Positions 53,991 to 62,857 of a stretch of DNA of 64,000 nucleotides are shown piece by piece. The notes under the pieces were generated by a model. The model saw nothing but the letters and a program-made list of their open reading frames with translations, ran no database searches and was not told the DNA's origin. Position 1 is the first letter of the stretch. Each line of letters begins with the position of its first letter. The translations under genes and the position numbers were made by a program. This stretch comes from Methanomassiliicoccaceae archaeon (GTDB lineage Archaea > Thermoplasmatota > Thermoplasmata > Methanomassiliicoccales > Methanomethylophilaceae), in NCBI GenBank assembly GCA_034928305.1, contig JAYFOZ010000003.1, positions 62,001 through 126,000 on the forward strand, given 5' to 3'.

Positions 53991-54764
53991 TTAGATCCCC
54001 GTTTCCGACGCGATTGCTTCGAGTAAATCGCGGAATGTGGAATTTTTAGGTACAATATCGGGCTCTCTGCCGAGCATGCGCAGGGCTTCAGATGTCGGCC
54101 TGCCTATTGCAGCGACTTTGATATCTCCCATGATCTCGACAGCTCTCGAATCTCCGACCTGATCTCTAATTTGGGAGTAGAATATTTTAGCTGATAACGG
54201 ACTTGTAAATGCCATAACGTCTACCTTTCCACCTTTTATCGCCGTTATAAGGTGAAGCAACGCGCTGTTAATTCCGAACTCTTCAAGCTTGTAGGTTGCA
54301 ACGCTTACCGTTTCCGCGCCTGCTGCCCCGAGACCGTTGTAAAGTACGTCGGAACCGCTGTCGGACCTCATCAGCAGTACGGTCTTTCCTTTGACCGAAT
54401 CCTTAAGGAGATCTACGATCCCGGCAGAGGAGAACTCTTCGGGCAATGCGTCGGTGCTGATGCCCGCCGATTTCAGAGCGTTCCCGGTGCTGGGACCTAT
54501 GGATATTATCTTGATCTTGCTGAACAGCCGAACGAAGTCCTCGCCGTACGCTTTAACACATTCTTCGACAGCCGTCACGGAACCGAACACCGCAAAGGAG
54601 GCCGTGCCTGATAAAATCATATGCCTGGCTCTTTCGAATTCATCCCTGTCTCCCGAAATTATCTTCATTGAAGGGGCGGCAATTACATCGAACCCCATCT
54701 CCTCGGCCTCTTTGATGGAATCTTTCAGCCTTTCGATAGGCCTTGTAAATCCGATCATGGTCAT
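53991..54764 (-). CDS. hemD: Uroporphyrinogen-III synthase
   Basis: This 257-residue protein has the weakly conserved two-domain HemD pattern, with GFTRPIERLKDSI at the start, SIGPSTGNALKSAGI in the middle and AIGRPTSEALRMLG near the end. It closes hydroxymethylbilane to uroporphyrinogen III with inversion of ring D. It overlaps cobA (ATGA) and ends the tetrapyrrole operon. Its stop is TAA. Confidence 0.88.
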   Translation of the reverse strand: MTMIGFTRPIERLKDSIKEAEEMGFDVIAAPSMKIISGDRDEFERARHMILSGTASFAVFGSVTAVEECVKAYGEDFVRLFSKIKIISIGPSTGNALKSAGISTDALPEEFSSAGIVDLLKDSVKGKTVLLMRSDSGSDVLYNGLGAAGAETVSVATYKLEEFGINSALLHLITAIKGGKVDVMAFTSPLSAKIFYSQIRDQVGDSRAVEIMGDIKVAAIGRPTSEALRMLGREPDIVPKNSTFRDLLEAIASETGI

Positions 54765-55504
54765 TGCATGTCCCCCAGCTTCTCGCGTAACGATGCGACG
54801 CTGCCTATTACCATTATACCGGGGGGCACCATATTTTTCTCGGCGATGGTGCCTGCCAGCTTTGAAACGACTGTCAATTCGACACGCTGTTCCGGAGTGG
54901 ACCCGCTGGTTATTACGGCGGCCGGAGTATCCGGTGACATTCCGCCATCGATCAGACCTTTCGATATCGCGCCCGCGTTCCCGAGTCCCATAAGGACGAC
55001 GATCGTACCGTGACTGTCTGCCAGCGCCTTCCAGTCTACCCTGTCTCCCTTGCGGTCCTCCTTCTCGTGACCGGTGACGAATGTTACCATTGATGCATGG
55101 TCTCTGTGAGTTACGGGAATGCCCGCAAGCTCAGGAACGGATATTGAAGAAGACACGCCTGGCACTACGTGTACCTCTGCGCCCGCTTCCCTAAGTTCCT
55201 CGGCCTCTTCGGCACCTCGCCCAAAAAGGAACGGGTCTCCTCCTTTAAGCCTGACGACCGTCTTTCCTTCGTTTGCGTATTTTACCAGAAGCTCGTTGGT
55301 CTCCCACTGCCTGAGATGATGGTCCCCGCCCCGCTTACCTGCATCTATGAGGTCTGCACCTTCCTTGCAAAGTGCCAGCAGTCCCGGGTTGGAAAGCGCG
55401 TCGTACATCACTACGTCCGCCTCCATAAGAATCTCTCTTCCCCTGACCGTTATGAGCCCCAGATCTCCCGGCCCTGCACCGACCAGATATACTTTTCCTT
55501 TCAT
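54761..55504 (-). CDS. cobA: Uroporphyrinogen-III C-methyltransferase
   Basis: The 247-residue SUMT enzyme begins MKGKVYLVGAGPGDLGLITV and has RLKGGDPFLFGRGAEE and VVPGVSSSISVPELAGIPVT (two conserved blocks). It methylates C2 and C7 to make precorrin-2. The ATG at 55504 overlaps the hemC stop; a longer frame of 61 extra residues is inside hemC. Its C-terminal end overlaps hemD. It is not fused to HemD or Met8. Confidence 0.94.
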   Translation of the reverse strand: MKGKVYLVGAGPGDLGLITVRGREILMEADVVMYDALSNPGLLALCKEGADLIDAGKRGGDHHLRQWETNELLVKYANEGKTVVRLKGGDPFLFGRGAEEAEELREAGAEVHVVPGVSSSISVPELAGIPVTHRDHASMVTFVTGHEKEDRKGDRVDWKALADSHGTIVVLMGLGNAGAISKGLIDGGMSPDTPAAVITSGSTPEQRVELTVVSKLAGTIAEKNMVPPGIMVIGSVASLREKLGDMQ

Positions 55505-56382
55505 AATTTCAGCCTCGGCCTCTTCCCAGTAAGATAGTCCGCGATATCCAGAAGTTCGTCCATGATGTAAGCTTCCGGTATAGTTGTGTCCACGTAGACC
55601 GGTTCGGGCGTATATGTGAAAGATATCGCCCTGACTCTGATCTCGTCCCCTTGGTATTTTGCATTTATTCCTACAGGCGAAGAACAACCTGCTCCCATGA
55701 ACTTCATGATACCTCTCTCGGCTCCTGTCTCGAGGCGAGATATATAATCATTGACTTTGAGCAGCTTGGATTTCGTTTCCTCGTCATCGTCCCTGCACTC
55801 TATCGCTATGGTCCCCTGAGCAGGCGCAGGGATAAAGATATCCGGGTCCAGGATGAATGCCGGACGGTCGATGCCCATCCTTTCGAGGCCGGCCTTTGCA
55901 AGCACTATAGCGTCATATTCGCCACTGTCCAGCTTGTAAAGTCTCGTGTGTATGTTACCCCTCAGTTGATTGATCTTTAGGTCCGGCCTTATGTGCCTCA
56001 GGAGATGCTCTCTCCTTACCGAAGCTGTACCTATCACGGCCCCTTCCGGAAGTTCTTCCAATGGACAGGGGAGAATAACATCCTCGGGGCTGTCCCTTTC
56101 CAGAACCGCACCTATCTTCAGCCCCTGCCTCAATGTCGTAGGAATATCTTTGAAAGAATTCACGGAAACATCTATGTCCTTCCTCAGCAGGGCATCGTCC
56201 AGCTCCCTGACGAACGCGCCGACGGCGCTCATTCCGTTCAGAGGTGATTTTAAGTCTTTGTCCCCTAGGGATTTTATGGCTACGATTTCACACTGGGTAC
56301 CGACGCAACTCCCCTGCAGCCTTTTGATGAATATCTCTGTCTGCCTCATCGCGAGTTTACTTTCTCTCGTTCCTACGATCAT
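55501..56382 (-). CDS. hemC: Hydroxymethylbilane synthase (porphobilinogen deaminase)
   Basis: The 293-residue enzyme starts VGTRESKLAMRQTE. It holds the dipyrromethane cofactor through the cysteine in FMGAGCSSPVGI. Conserved arginine blocks TASVRREHLLRH and QLRGNIHTRLYKLD bind the growing chain. It polymerises four porphobilinogens. It overlaps hemL by four bases and cobA by four bases. Confidence 0.94.
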   Translation of the reverse strand: MIVGTRESKLAMRQTEIFIKRLQGSCVGTQCEIVAIKSLGDKDLKSPLNGMSAVGAFVRELDDALLRKDIDVSVNSFKDIPTTLRQGLKIGAVLERDSPEDVILPCPLEELPEGAVIGTASVRREHLLRHIRPDLKINQLRGNIHTRLYKLDSGEYDAIVLAKAGLERMGIDRPAFILDPDIFIPAPAQGTIAIECRDDDEETKSKLLKVNDYISRLETGAERGIMKFMGAGCSSPVGINAKYQGDEIRVRAISFTYTPEPVYVDTTIPEAYIMDELLDIADYLTGKRPRLKL

Positions 56383-57644
56383 CTTACCGCTCCTTTCAGG
56401 AAAGAACCGAACGCCTCGACCGTTGCCGCTATGTCCTCGGAGTTGTGCGCCGCAGATACGAACCAGTCCTCCAACGCGGAGGGTGCCAGATATATTCCCT
56501 TACCTAGCATGTGTTTGAACATTCTGTTAAACATATCGCGGTCTGTCTTGGAAGCATCGGATCCATTGGTTACCGATTCGATACCGAAATATACGGTCAT
56601 CATGGAGCCGACCCCGTTGACACAACCCTTTACCTTGCTGTCCTCCAACAGATCCGACAGCGATTTCCTCAGAGTATCCGAACGTTCGTTCAGCTCGGTG
56701 TATCTGATGCCTTTGCTCATGTAGTTTATCTGTGCCATTCCCGCAACTGCGGAAATCGGGTTCCCTGCATATGTGCCAGCGGCGTAAACTTTACCGGAGG
56801 GAGCGATTTTTTCCATTATCTCGCGCCTGCCCATCAAAGCCGATCCGGACAGCCCGCCTCCCATGACCTTTGCGCATGTGGTCATGTCTGGGGTGACACC
56901 ATATAGCTCCTGTGCACCTCCGCTCGTCAGTCTGAATCCTGTGATCACTTCGTCGAATATGAGGACCGTTCCGGCCTCCTTGGTTATCTTTCTGACCTCT
57001 TGAAGATATCCTTTTTCAGGCGGGACCACCCCTATGTTGCCCATGACCGGCTCCATTATTACGCATGCGGGTTTTTCCGCATCGATGACCTCCGCCAGCC
57101 CCTCGATGTCATTGTATTCCGCTATGAAAGTATTTTTTACAGCGTCTTTCGGCACACCTTCGGAGCTGGGTCGGCTGCGGTATCCTTCATCGCGTTCGGC
57201 CAGAACGGAGTCGTGCGCGCCGTGATATCCGCCGTTCATCTTGACTATGCCGTCCCTTCCCGTGAATCCGCGAGCGGCGCGGATAGCATGCATCGTGGCC
57301 TCGGCACCGGAACAGGCGAGCCGGACCATCTCGGCCGAAGGGATCCTGGAAGATATCAGTTCGATCAACTGGAGCTCCGGCTCCGAAGGCGCACCGAAAA
57401 GCGTGCCTCTGTCCAGATAGCTTTTGACTGCATTGATGACTTCCTCGCAGGCATGTCCTGCCACCATCGGCCCATATGCCATGCAGTAGTCGATATATTC
57501 ATTTCCGTCGGCGTCTTTTATTTTGCTGCCCTTTGCACTTTCTATAAAGAGCGGATTGGGCATGAACGCCCTGACGGGACTGGACACTCCTCCGGGCGTG
57601 ACCTTGAGGGCACGTTCGAATAATTCTGAAGAGCGGTCTTTCAT
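56379..57644 (-). CDS. hemL: Glutamate-1-semialdehyde 2,1-aminomutase
   Basis: This 421-residue PLP enzyme has the PLP lysine block AKVMGGGLSGSALMGRRE, TPGGVSSPVRAF at the N-terminus and GSGAEATMHAIRAARGFTGR-type substrate blocks (here CSGAEATMHAIR). It converts glutamate-1-semialdehyde to 5-aminolevulinate. The LPVGA of most homologues is LSGSA here, a small change near the active site. It lies one base after the hemB stop. Confidence 0.95.
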   Translation of the reverse strand: MKDRSSELFERALKVTPGGVSSPVRAFMPNPLFIESAKGSKIKDADGNEYIDYCMAYGPMVAGHACEEVINAVKSYLDRGTLFGAPSEPELQLIELISSRIPSAEMVRLACSGAEATMHAIRAARGFTGRDGIVKMNGGYHGAHDSVLAERDEGYRSRPSSEGVPKDAVKNTFIAEYNDIEGLAEVIDAEKPACVIMEPVMGNIGVVPPEKGYLQEVRKITKEAGTVLIFDEVITGFRLTSGGAQELYGVTPDMTTCAKVMGGGLSGSALMGRREIMEKIAPSGKVYAAGTYAGNPISAVAGMAQINYMSKGIRYTELNERSDTLRKSLSDLLEDSKVKGCVNGVGSMMTVYFGIESVTNGSDASKTDRDMFNRMFKHMLGKGIYLAPSALEDWFVSAAHNSEDIAATVEAFGSFLKGAVR

Positions 57645-57645
57645 A

Positions 57646-58620
57646 TCAAATCAATTTCCTCGCTGCTTCCTCTGCAAAATATGTGATGATTATATCTGCA
57701 CCTGCCCGCTTTATTCCGAGAAGGGATTCCATCATCACACGGTCCTCATCTATCCAGCCATTCCTTGCGGCCGCTTTTATCATGGCATACTCGCCCGATA
57801 CCTGGTAAGCGGCCAGCGGGAGATCGAACATTTCGGCCGCGTCGCGTACGATGTCGAGATACGGCCCGGCCGGCTTTACCATTATGATGTCTGCGCCTTC
57901 CTCGATATCGAGCTCTATCTCCCTGATCGCTTCCTTCCTGTTACCGCAGGGCATCTGGTATCCGGCGCGGTCCCCGTGGCCGGGCGCGCTGCATGCCACG
58001 TCTCTGAAGGGGCCGTAATACGCACTGTAGAATTTTGCGCTGTACGCCATTATCGGAATTTCTTTGAACCCGGCATCGTCAAGTGCTGTACGGATAGCGG
58101 ATATCTGGCCGTCCATCATTCCGCTGGGGGCTATGATGTCCGCACCGGCGGCGGCCTGCGAAACTGCGGTTTTGGCATAAAGTTCCAAAGTCTCGTCGTT
58201 CTTCACCCAGCCGCTTTTATCCAAAATGCCGCAGTGACCGTGGTCTGTGTACTCGCATAAGCAAAGGTCTGCTATCACGAGAATGTCCGAATTCTCCTTG
58301 ATCCCGCATATGGCTTTCTGGACCACGCCATCCACGGCGTAAGCGCCCGAACCTTGGGGGTCTTTCTCGGCAGGGACTCCGAAAACCAGAACAGAGTTGA
58401 CACCTGAACTCTGTATTCCGGACGCAATTCCGTCATATCCGCCAAGCGGGAACGTCCTGACACCGGGCATCGAGTCGTTGATCTTCACTTTGGATAGTTT
58501 CTCGTCAAAGAATATCGGCAGCACGAACTCGTCCTGGTGCAGCCTTGTCTCTGCTGTGAGGTCTCTTACTCTCTTGTTCTTCCTCATCCTTCTCATGCGC
58601 ACATTTGGATACATTTTCAT
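57646..58620 (-). CDS. hemB: Porphobilinogen synthase (5-aminolevulinate dehydratase)
   Basis: The 324-residue enzyme has the zinc-type cysteine block CLCEYTDHGHCG and the two Schiff-base lysines in YSAKFYSAYYGPFRD and VKPAGPYLDIV. It joins two 5-aminolevulinates. The N-terminus (YPNVRMRRMRKN) matches the family, which supports a start at 58620 or at the ATG two codons on. Its first ~38 codons overlap the end of hemA in another frame. Confidence 0.95.
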   Translation of the reverse strand: MKMYPNVRMRRMRKNKRVRDLTAETRLHQDEFVLPIFFDEKLSKVKINDSMPGVRTFPLGGYDGIASGIQSSGVNSVLVFGVPAEKDPQGSGAYAVDGVVQKAICGIKENSDILVIADLCLCEYTDHGHCGILDKSGWVKNDETLELYAKTAVSQAAAGADIIAPSGMMDGQISAIRTALDDAGFKEIPIMAYSAKFYSAYYGPFRDVACSAPGHGDRAGYQMPCGNRKEAIREIELDIEEGADIIMVKPAGPYLDIVRDAAEMFDLPLAAYQVSGEYAMIKAAARNGWIDEDRVMMESLLGIKRAGADIIITYFAEEAARKLI

Positions 58621-59854
58621 TTACTCCGAACAGTTCAGCAACGGTGTCGCAGATATCCCCGCGGCCGTTCCTCGACGCTTTCCTGAGGTTGCGATACACC
58701 TCAGCGGTTATTTTGTTTACCAGCGCCCTAGACATATCGTCAAGGACCTTGCGGGTATCGATACATTTAGACCTGGATATTGCGGTTTCGAGCTCCCCGT
58801 CACGGATACCGGAAAGCTTGAGGCTTATCATGCGGATAACTTCATCGGCATCGTGCTCCCTCTGCTCCGCATCGATCTTTGCAAGCTCTTGCCCTAAGAT
58901 CTTCTCGGCTTCGTTAACCTCGTTCCTGCGCCTGTTGGCGTTCTCCATTGCTATGCGTTCCAGGGAATCCATGGTGTCCAGTTCGACATTTGCCACTTCG
59001 GCCACGTCCTCCGACACGTTCCTTGGGAGCGATACGTCGATGATCAACAGCCTTTTATCGGAACGGCGCGACATTACCTCCTCTACGTGCTCGCGTCTCA
59101 ACACCGCATGCGGTGCAGAGGTTGCGACTAGCACGAGGTCGCTGAACTCCATCGCTTCTATCCTGCGGCTCATGGGTATGGCCACGCCGTTGAGTGCCGC
59201 GGCCAGTTCGTTGGCGCGCTCGAATGTCCTGTTTGAAACGAATATTGTATTGGGGTTCTTCCCGATTAGATTTTTTGCTATCACCGTCGCCGTATCCCCG
59301 GCCCCCAGGATAGTTATGTTTTTTCCGTCCAGAGTGCCCAATTTTCTTGTGGCGAGCTCCACCGCCGCCGAACCGACAGATACGGCGCCCTTGTTCAGGG
59401 CCGTCTCTGACCTTACGCGCTTGCCGACCGCGAGGGTGCGGTCGAAAAGATGAGACATTATTTTTCCAACGTGGCCTTCCTCTCTCGCCTTAGCATAGGC
59501 CATCTTGATCTGGTGCTGTATCTCGTTCTCGCCCACAATGAGCGAGTCGAGTCCGCAGACGACCCTGAACAGATGGCCGATACTGTCCGCGTCCTCCAAT
59601 ATATATGTCATTTTCCTGGTGTCGTAGGGGAAGATCTTCCGTATCATCCCGAGAAATTCTTCGACCGCGTCCTCGTTATCATCCGTCGCTGCGTATAATT
59701 CGAATCGGTTGCATGTACTGATTATTACATACTCCTGCACTGACGATATGTTCGAAATCATAGAGCTGATCCCGTTTCCGAGTTTCGGGACTATGTCGTG
59801 CAGGCATTCTGTGCCGTCCGCAGATTCGTGGGTGGCATGAAGGCTCACAATCAT
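58505..59854 (-). CDS. hemA: Glutamyl-tRNA reductase with overprinted C-terminal tail
   Basis: This 449-residue enzyme has the catalytic cysteine in ISTCNRFELYA and an NADPH domain with ITILGAGDTATVIAKNL. A dimerisation helix domain follows. It reduces glutamyl-tRNA to glutamate-1-semialdehyde, the first committed step. The usual end would be near AELFGV; here the frame goes on for about 36 polar residues (CAHEKDEEEQESKRPH and so on) that lie over the start of hemB. It overlaps met8 by four bases. Confidence 0.94.
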   Translation of the reverse strand: MIVSLHATHESADGTECLHDIVPKLGNGISSMISNISSVQEYVIISTCNRFELYAATDDNEDAVEEFLGMIRKIFPYDTRKMTYILEDADSIGHLFRVVCGLDSLIVGENEIQHQIKMAYAKAREEGHVGKIMSHLFDRTLAVGKRVRSETALNKGAVSVGSAAVELATRKLGTLDGKNITILGAGDTATVIAKNLIGKNPNTIFVSNRTFERANELAAALNGVAIPMSRRIEAMEFSDLVLVATSAPHAVLRREHVEEVMSRRSDKRLLIIDVSLPRNVSEDVAEVANVELDTMDSLERIAMENANRRRNEVNEAEKILGQELAKIDAEQREHDADEVIRMISLKLSGIRDGELETAISRSKCIDTRKVLDDMSRALVNKITAEVYRNLRKASRNGRGDICDTVAELFGVNENVSKCAHEKDEEEQESKRPHSRDKAAPGRVRAADIL

Positions 59855-60486
59855 TTCAGGCCTCCTTCTTTCTTGGCAGCATAAAATGCTCCTTCCTCAT
59901 CGCCCGAACGCAACAGATTCCATATGTCCGAGTCGTTGATAATTCGTTCCAACGCTTCGGCCCTTTCCGGCTGTGATTTTATCTGCTCCATGACCGAGGG
60001 CCTCAGTTTTACAAGCAGTACGAGCATCTTTTCATATGAATTGTCAAGAAAATTATCAATCTGGGTCATTACATAGGGTGGAAATGAGGGGGCGCGTCCC
60101 TCTGACGACACGGCAACGGTGAAACCTCCCCTGCGCAGTGTAGAAGGTATAAGGACATCTCCTCCGCCGTGGGCGGAGTTCACCGGAATGCCTTTTTCCA
60201 TGGCAATGTCCCGTATCGTCCCGTTAAGGGCCTTTGAACTTGTTGCGGCGATCACCATTTCTGCGCCGTCCATGAATGACCCTGCATTTTCCGCTGTAAC
60301 GGTGGACCTGACGAAAGTCTCCGCAACCGCGGCTATCTCAGGGAGCATCTCCTCGGCTATGACCTTTATCCTGAACCCGTCGAAATGCCTGCATTTCCTC
60401 AGCGATACGTTGCCTCCGCCGAACACCACTATCTTCCGTCCGGCCGGGACCAGGAACACAGGGACCATCCTGCCGCCTTCTGACAT
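59851..60486 (-). CDS. Precorrin-2 dehydrogenase (Met8/CysG-N type)
   Basis: The 211-residue protein has the NAD-binding GRKIVVFGGGNVSLRKC and the Met8 helical domain (RAPSFPPYVMTQID). It oxidises precorrin-2 to sirohydrochlorin, the branch point for siroheme, F430 and the anaerobic corrin route. I set the start at the ATG at 60486. A longer frame to 60528 would start inside the promoter palindrome, upstream of the expected transcription start. It heads the seven-gene operon met8-hemA-hemB-hemL-hemC-cobA-hemD. Confidence 0.88.
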   Translation of the reverse strand: MSEGGRMVPVFLVPAGRKIVVFGGGNVSLRKCRHFDGFRIKVIAEEMLPEIAAVAETFVRSTVTAENAGSFMDGAEMVIAATSSKALNGTIRDIAMEKGIPVNSAHGGGDVLIPSTLRRGGFTVAVSSEGRAPSFPPYVMTQIDNFLDNSYEKMLVLLVKLRPSVMEQIKSQPERAEALERIINDSDIWNLLRSGDEEGAFYAAKKEGGLK

Positions 60487-60519
60487 CGATGGAGTTAGAA
60501 CGTTACTGATATTCAATAG

Positions 60520-60536
60520 TTGGGTCATATATCCAA
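60520..60536. promoter_or_regulatory. Tetrapyrrole palindrome at the met8-hemA operon promoter
   Basis: TTGGGT-CATAT-ATCCAA (one mismatch, extended by G/C) lies 34-50 bases upstream of the met8 ATG at 60486. Read in the gene direction, its centre is a TATA-like ATATAT, so a bound regulator would cover the promoter. Confidence 0.6.
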
Positions 60537-60581
60537 CCGCATTTTTCCCTACGTCTGCTTCATATTTTCATGAACAGCGGT

Positions 60582-61913
60582 TCATGCCTTGTTCAGAGCC
60601 TGATCCAGGTCGGCTATTATGTCATCTATGTGCTCGCATCCTATCGAAAGACGGATGGTCGACGGTGTTATTCCTTGCTCCACCAGCTCCTTTTCTGAAA
60701 GCTGGGAGTGGGTGGTGCTTGCCGGGTGTATCACCAGCGACTTGACGTCCGCCACGTTAGCAAGAAGGGAAAACAGCTCCATGCTGTCCGCGAACCTTTT
60801 CGCCTCGGTCTTTCCGCCCTCGATCTCGAACGTGAATATCGATCCTGCCCCGTTTGGGAAATACGTCTTATAGAGGGCGTGGTCAGGATGGTTTTTGAGC
60901 ATCGGGTGATTAATCTTTCTGACCTTCGGGTGCTTTGACAGAAATTCTATGACCTTCTCTGTATTCTCGACCTGTCTTTCGACCCTGAGCGAAAGGGTCT
61001 CGAGCCCTTGCAGCAAAAGAAAAGCGTTCATCGGCGAAATGCATGCGCCCATATCCCTGAGTATTATCGCCCTCATCCTAGTGCAGAACGGTGCCTCGGG
61101 ACTGTCCCTTGCAAAGCTCATGCCGTGGTAGCTTGGATTGGGATCGGCGAGCCCCGGAAACCTTCCCTGCGTATAGTCGAACTTCCCCGATTCAATCACG
61201 ACCCCGCCGAGGGCCGTACCGTGGCCTCCGATGAACTTGGTCGCACTTTCGACTACGATATCGGCCCCGTGCTCCAGGGGTCTGAACAGGAACGGGGTGG
61301 CGAACGTGTTGTCGATGACCAGCGGGACGCCGTGCTTATGGGCAACGGCCGCCAGCGCTTCGATGTCTAGCAGATTCGCGTTCGGATTTCCTATCGTTTC
61401 GGCGAATACGCATTTGGTCCTGGAGTCTATGGCCTTGTCGAATCTCTCGATGGCACCCTTACCGAACGGATCTATGAATTTGGTCGTTATTCCAAAGTCT
61501 GGCAACGTATGCGCCAGGAAATTATATGTGCCGCCATAGAGGGTGGTGGCCGATACCACGTTGTCGCCGACCGAGGCCAGGTTCTGCACCGTGTATGTTA
61601 TTGCCGCCGCCCCCGAAGCAACCAGCAGTGCCGCGCTGCCCCCTTCGAGCGCGGCAATGCGTTTTTCGAACGCCGCCTGAGTATCGTTTGTCAGCCTTCC
61701 ATAAATGTTTCCCGGCTTCCTCAGCATGAATACGTCGGCCGCATGGTCGCAGCTATCAAAAACATAGGACGTCGTCATGTAGATCGGTACCGCTCTCGCC
61801 CCGGTCGCGGGGTCGGGCTCTTCCTGTCCTGCATGGAGCTGTATGGTCTCGAACTTCATTCCCTTTCTGTTTCCGGGGCCACCGGGAACGTTTCTGTCGT
61901 CCTTGAATGTCAT
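60582..61913 (-). CDS. metY: O-acetylhomoserine sulfhydrylase / Cys-Met metabolism PLP enzyme
   Basis: The 443-residue PLP enzyme has the lysine block SATKFIGGHGTALGG and family motifs NIYGRLTNDT and ALLVASGAAA. It most likely forms homocysteine from O-acetylhomoserine and sulfide, giving methionine; use of O-acetylserine for cysteine is possible. GAGGGA five bases before the ATG at 61913 supports the long start (KFETIQLHAG follows 19 codons in). It stands alone after the tetrapyrrole operon. Confidence 0.92.
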   Translation of the reverse strand: MTFKDDRNVPGGPGNRKGMKFETIQLHAGQEEPDPATGARAVPIYMTTSYVFDSCDHAADVFMLRKPGNIYGRLTNDTQAAFEKRIAALEGGSAALLVASGAAAITYTVQNLASVGDNVVSATTLYGGTYNFLAHTLPDFGITTKFIDPFGKGAIERFDKAIDSRTKCVFAETIGNPNANLLDIEALAAVAHKHGVPLVIDNTFATPFLFRPLEHGADIVVESATKFIGGHGTALGGVVIESGKFDYTQGRFPGLADPNPSYHGMSFARDSPEAPFCTRMRAIILRDMGACISPMNAFLLLQGLETLSLRVERQVENTEKVIEFLSKHPKVRKINHPMLKNHPDHALYKTYFPNGAGSIFTFEIEGGKTEAKRFADSMELFSLLANVADVKSLVIHPASTTHSQLSEKELVEQGITPSTIRLSIGCEHIDDIIADLDQALNKA

Positions 61914-61974
61914 AATTTCCCTCTGCGTAATATCGCGGATGATGCTAGCAAAACTGAATACTTAAATCCAGCCA

Positions 61975-62781
61975 TCAAAGGCGCTTATCGCCCAAAGGCA
62001 TGGCTATCCCGATAGATCTTAGATAAAAGGAATCGTTGTGATAACGTCCCCGGACCCTTTTTCCGTCGAAGATGATCGCGCTTTGGGGACACATGTCCAG
62101 GCAGCCCATGCAGAGACTGCATGAATCCTTCTCCCAGGATGCTGTCCTACCATAAACTCTGATCACGCGCTCCGGACATAGCCGCTCGCAGAACTTACAC
62201 CCGATGCACTCCTCTGTGGACTTGAACAGCTTTGTACTACAGACCTCTTCATACGCTTTCCTGTTTTTCTCCGCATCGGCCGGATTGTAATTTCCGCGAA
62301 TCGTGCGTATGGCTCCGCTCCGGCGATCCTCGATGTCCTCGATTATCGCTTCCAGCTCCTCTTCGGCCCTGGATAGTTTCTCTGCCACGGTATAATCGTC
62401 CTCGGGGTCCATGAACACCAGCGCGTTGTTGGGCATTATAAGTGTATAGTGTGCATCCAGAATGTACCCTACATCCTCCAGCACTTCATCGAGGTCCTCG
62501 GGAGCGGACCCGCATCCGGAACCGCAGGTCATGACCGCATAGATGTAATGATCCCCGTTGCTGGATATTTTCATCTTCGAAACATATTCTCTCACCGCCT
62601 TAGGTATCGTCCCGAAATATACCGGAAAGATGATTCCCAGGGTTTCGTTGAGTTCTAATGCCAGATTAAAATTATTATTGTGCAGTCTGCGCGCTATGTC
62701 GACAATAGTCCCTCCGACTGCCTCCTGTATCGTCTTGCTGGCAGAATACGAGTTACCTGTTCCCGAATAACATATCAGCAT
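61975..62781 (-). CDS. EFR1-family flavodoxin-ferredoxin protein
   Basis: The N-terminal 150 residues are flavodoxin-like, with the FMN phosphate loop YSGTGNSYSASKT and IIFPVYFGTIPKAV. The C-terminal end has two [4Fe-4S] motifs, CIGCKFCERLCP and CSLCMGCLDMCP. Such EFR1 proteins are frequent in anaerobes and carry electrons between unknown partners. It is divergent from the QueG-like gene with 76 bases between. Confidence 0.87.
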   Translation of the reverse strand: MLICYSGTGNSYSASKTIQEAVGGTIVDIARRLHNNNFNLALELNETLGIIFPVYFGTIPKAVREYVSKMKISSNGDHYIYAVMTCGSGCGSAPEDLDEVLEDVGYILDAHYTLIMPNNALVFMDPEDDYTVAEKLSRAEEELEAIIEDIEDRRSGAIRTIRGNYNPADAEKNRKAYEEVCSTKLFKSTEECIGCKFCERLCPERVIRVYGRTASWEKDSCSLCMGCLDMCPQSAIIFDGKRVRGRYHNDSFYLRSIGIAMPLGDKRL

Positions 62782-62857
62782 AGCTTGGAATTGCCTGCAG
62801 AAGATAAAAGCATACGGATGCAGAAAGGTTGTAGTATGCGCATGTTACTTTCACAAT

